Assembly: GCF_004331385.1 (NCBI RefSeq)
Contig: NZ_SJON01000020.1
Span: 18,657 to 82,656, forward strand
Direction: 5' to 3'
Origin: Enterobacter quasihormaechei
GTDB taxonomy: Bacteria > Pseudomonadota > Gammaproteobacteria > Enterobacterales > Enterobacteriaceae
Length of the DNA: 64,000 nt
Below the pieces are notes generated by a model. The model ran no database searches. It saw only the letters and a list, made by a program, of their open reading frames with translations, and was not told where the DNA came from. Positions 63,948-64,000 of the stretch are shown here, piece by piece (position 1 is the first letter of the stretch; each line of letters starts with the position of its first letter). The translations under genes and the position numbers were made by a program.

Positions 63948-64000
63948 GCCGGATGGCGGCTACGCCTTATCCGGCCTACGCGTAGGCCCGGTCAGCGCAG
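63948..64000. repeat. REP/BIME element at the right end of the window
   Basis: GCCGGATGGCGGCTACGCC is followed by GTAGGCCCGGTCAGCGCAG. The element is cut by the window end. Confidence 0.82.

Overview
The window is a stretch of enterobacterial chromosome. Most genes are close relatives of Escherichia coli genes from the 92-93 minute region (phn, fdhF, acs-actP, soxRS, uvrA-ssb, dnaB, lexA, plsB, mal, pgi, lysC) and follow the same order, read in the opposite direction to the usual E. coli map. High GC, lack of nrf genes between acs and gltP, abundant GCCGGGTGGCG-type REP sequences and several non-E. coli insertions suggest Enterobacter or a near relative. The genus is inferred from gene content only.

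Layout. 1-1.4 kb: end of the phosphonate operon (phnN'-phnO-phnP). 1.4-5.5 kb: yjdP, the selenoprotein gene fdhF (in-frame UGA codon 140, sigma-54 promoter), a Hok-type toxin locus and yjcO. 5.6-13.5 kb: gltP, the acetate genes acs-yjcH-actP, and a cidAB-like pair with a divergent LysR regulator. 13.5-21.5 kb: yjcE, the guanine/hypoxanthine permease ghxP with three PurR-like boxes, a glutathione transferase, the sRNA SraL, soxR/soxS, pdeC and yjcB. 21.6-34.8 kb: ssb/uvrA sharing a LexA box, yjbRQ, aphA, tyrB, alr, dnaB, qorA, pspG, dusA and a TraF-like beta-barrel gene. 35-43 kb: a cupin gene, zur, yjbJ, lexA-dinF with twin LexA boxes, dgkA, plsB, ubiCA. 43-51.4 kb: maltose regulon (malK-lamB-malM and malEFG divergent), psiE. 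51.5-64 kb: yjbEFGH, pgi, lysC, a small AT-rich islet, rluF, a decayed ccdAB module and yjbB.

Most of the window is conserved housekeeping DNA. The unusual material is at the joints: (i) an islet downstream of lysC with a putative glycosyltransferase and a second, degenerate copy of the lysC 3' end; (ii) a lysC leader that seems to have lost the lysine riboswitch aptamer but keeps an RBS hairpin; (iii) a relic of a GGDEF domain beside the c-di-GMP phosphodiesterase pdeC; (iv) ccdA followed by a ccdB remnant; (v) a Hok-type locus between fdhF and yjcO; (vi) a cidAB/LysR cassette beside the acetate uptake genes. No wholly new multigene system (CRISPR, phage, integrative element) is visible. The lysC islet is the best candidate for undescribed biology.
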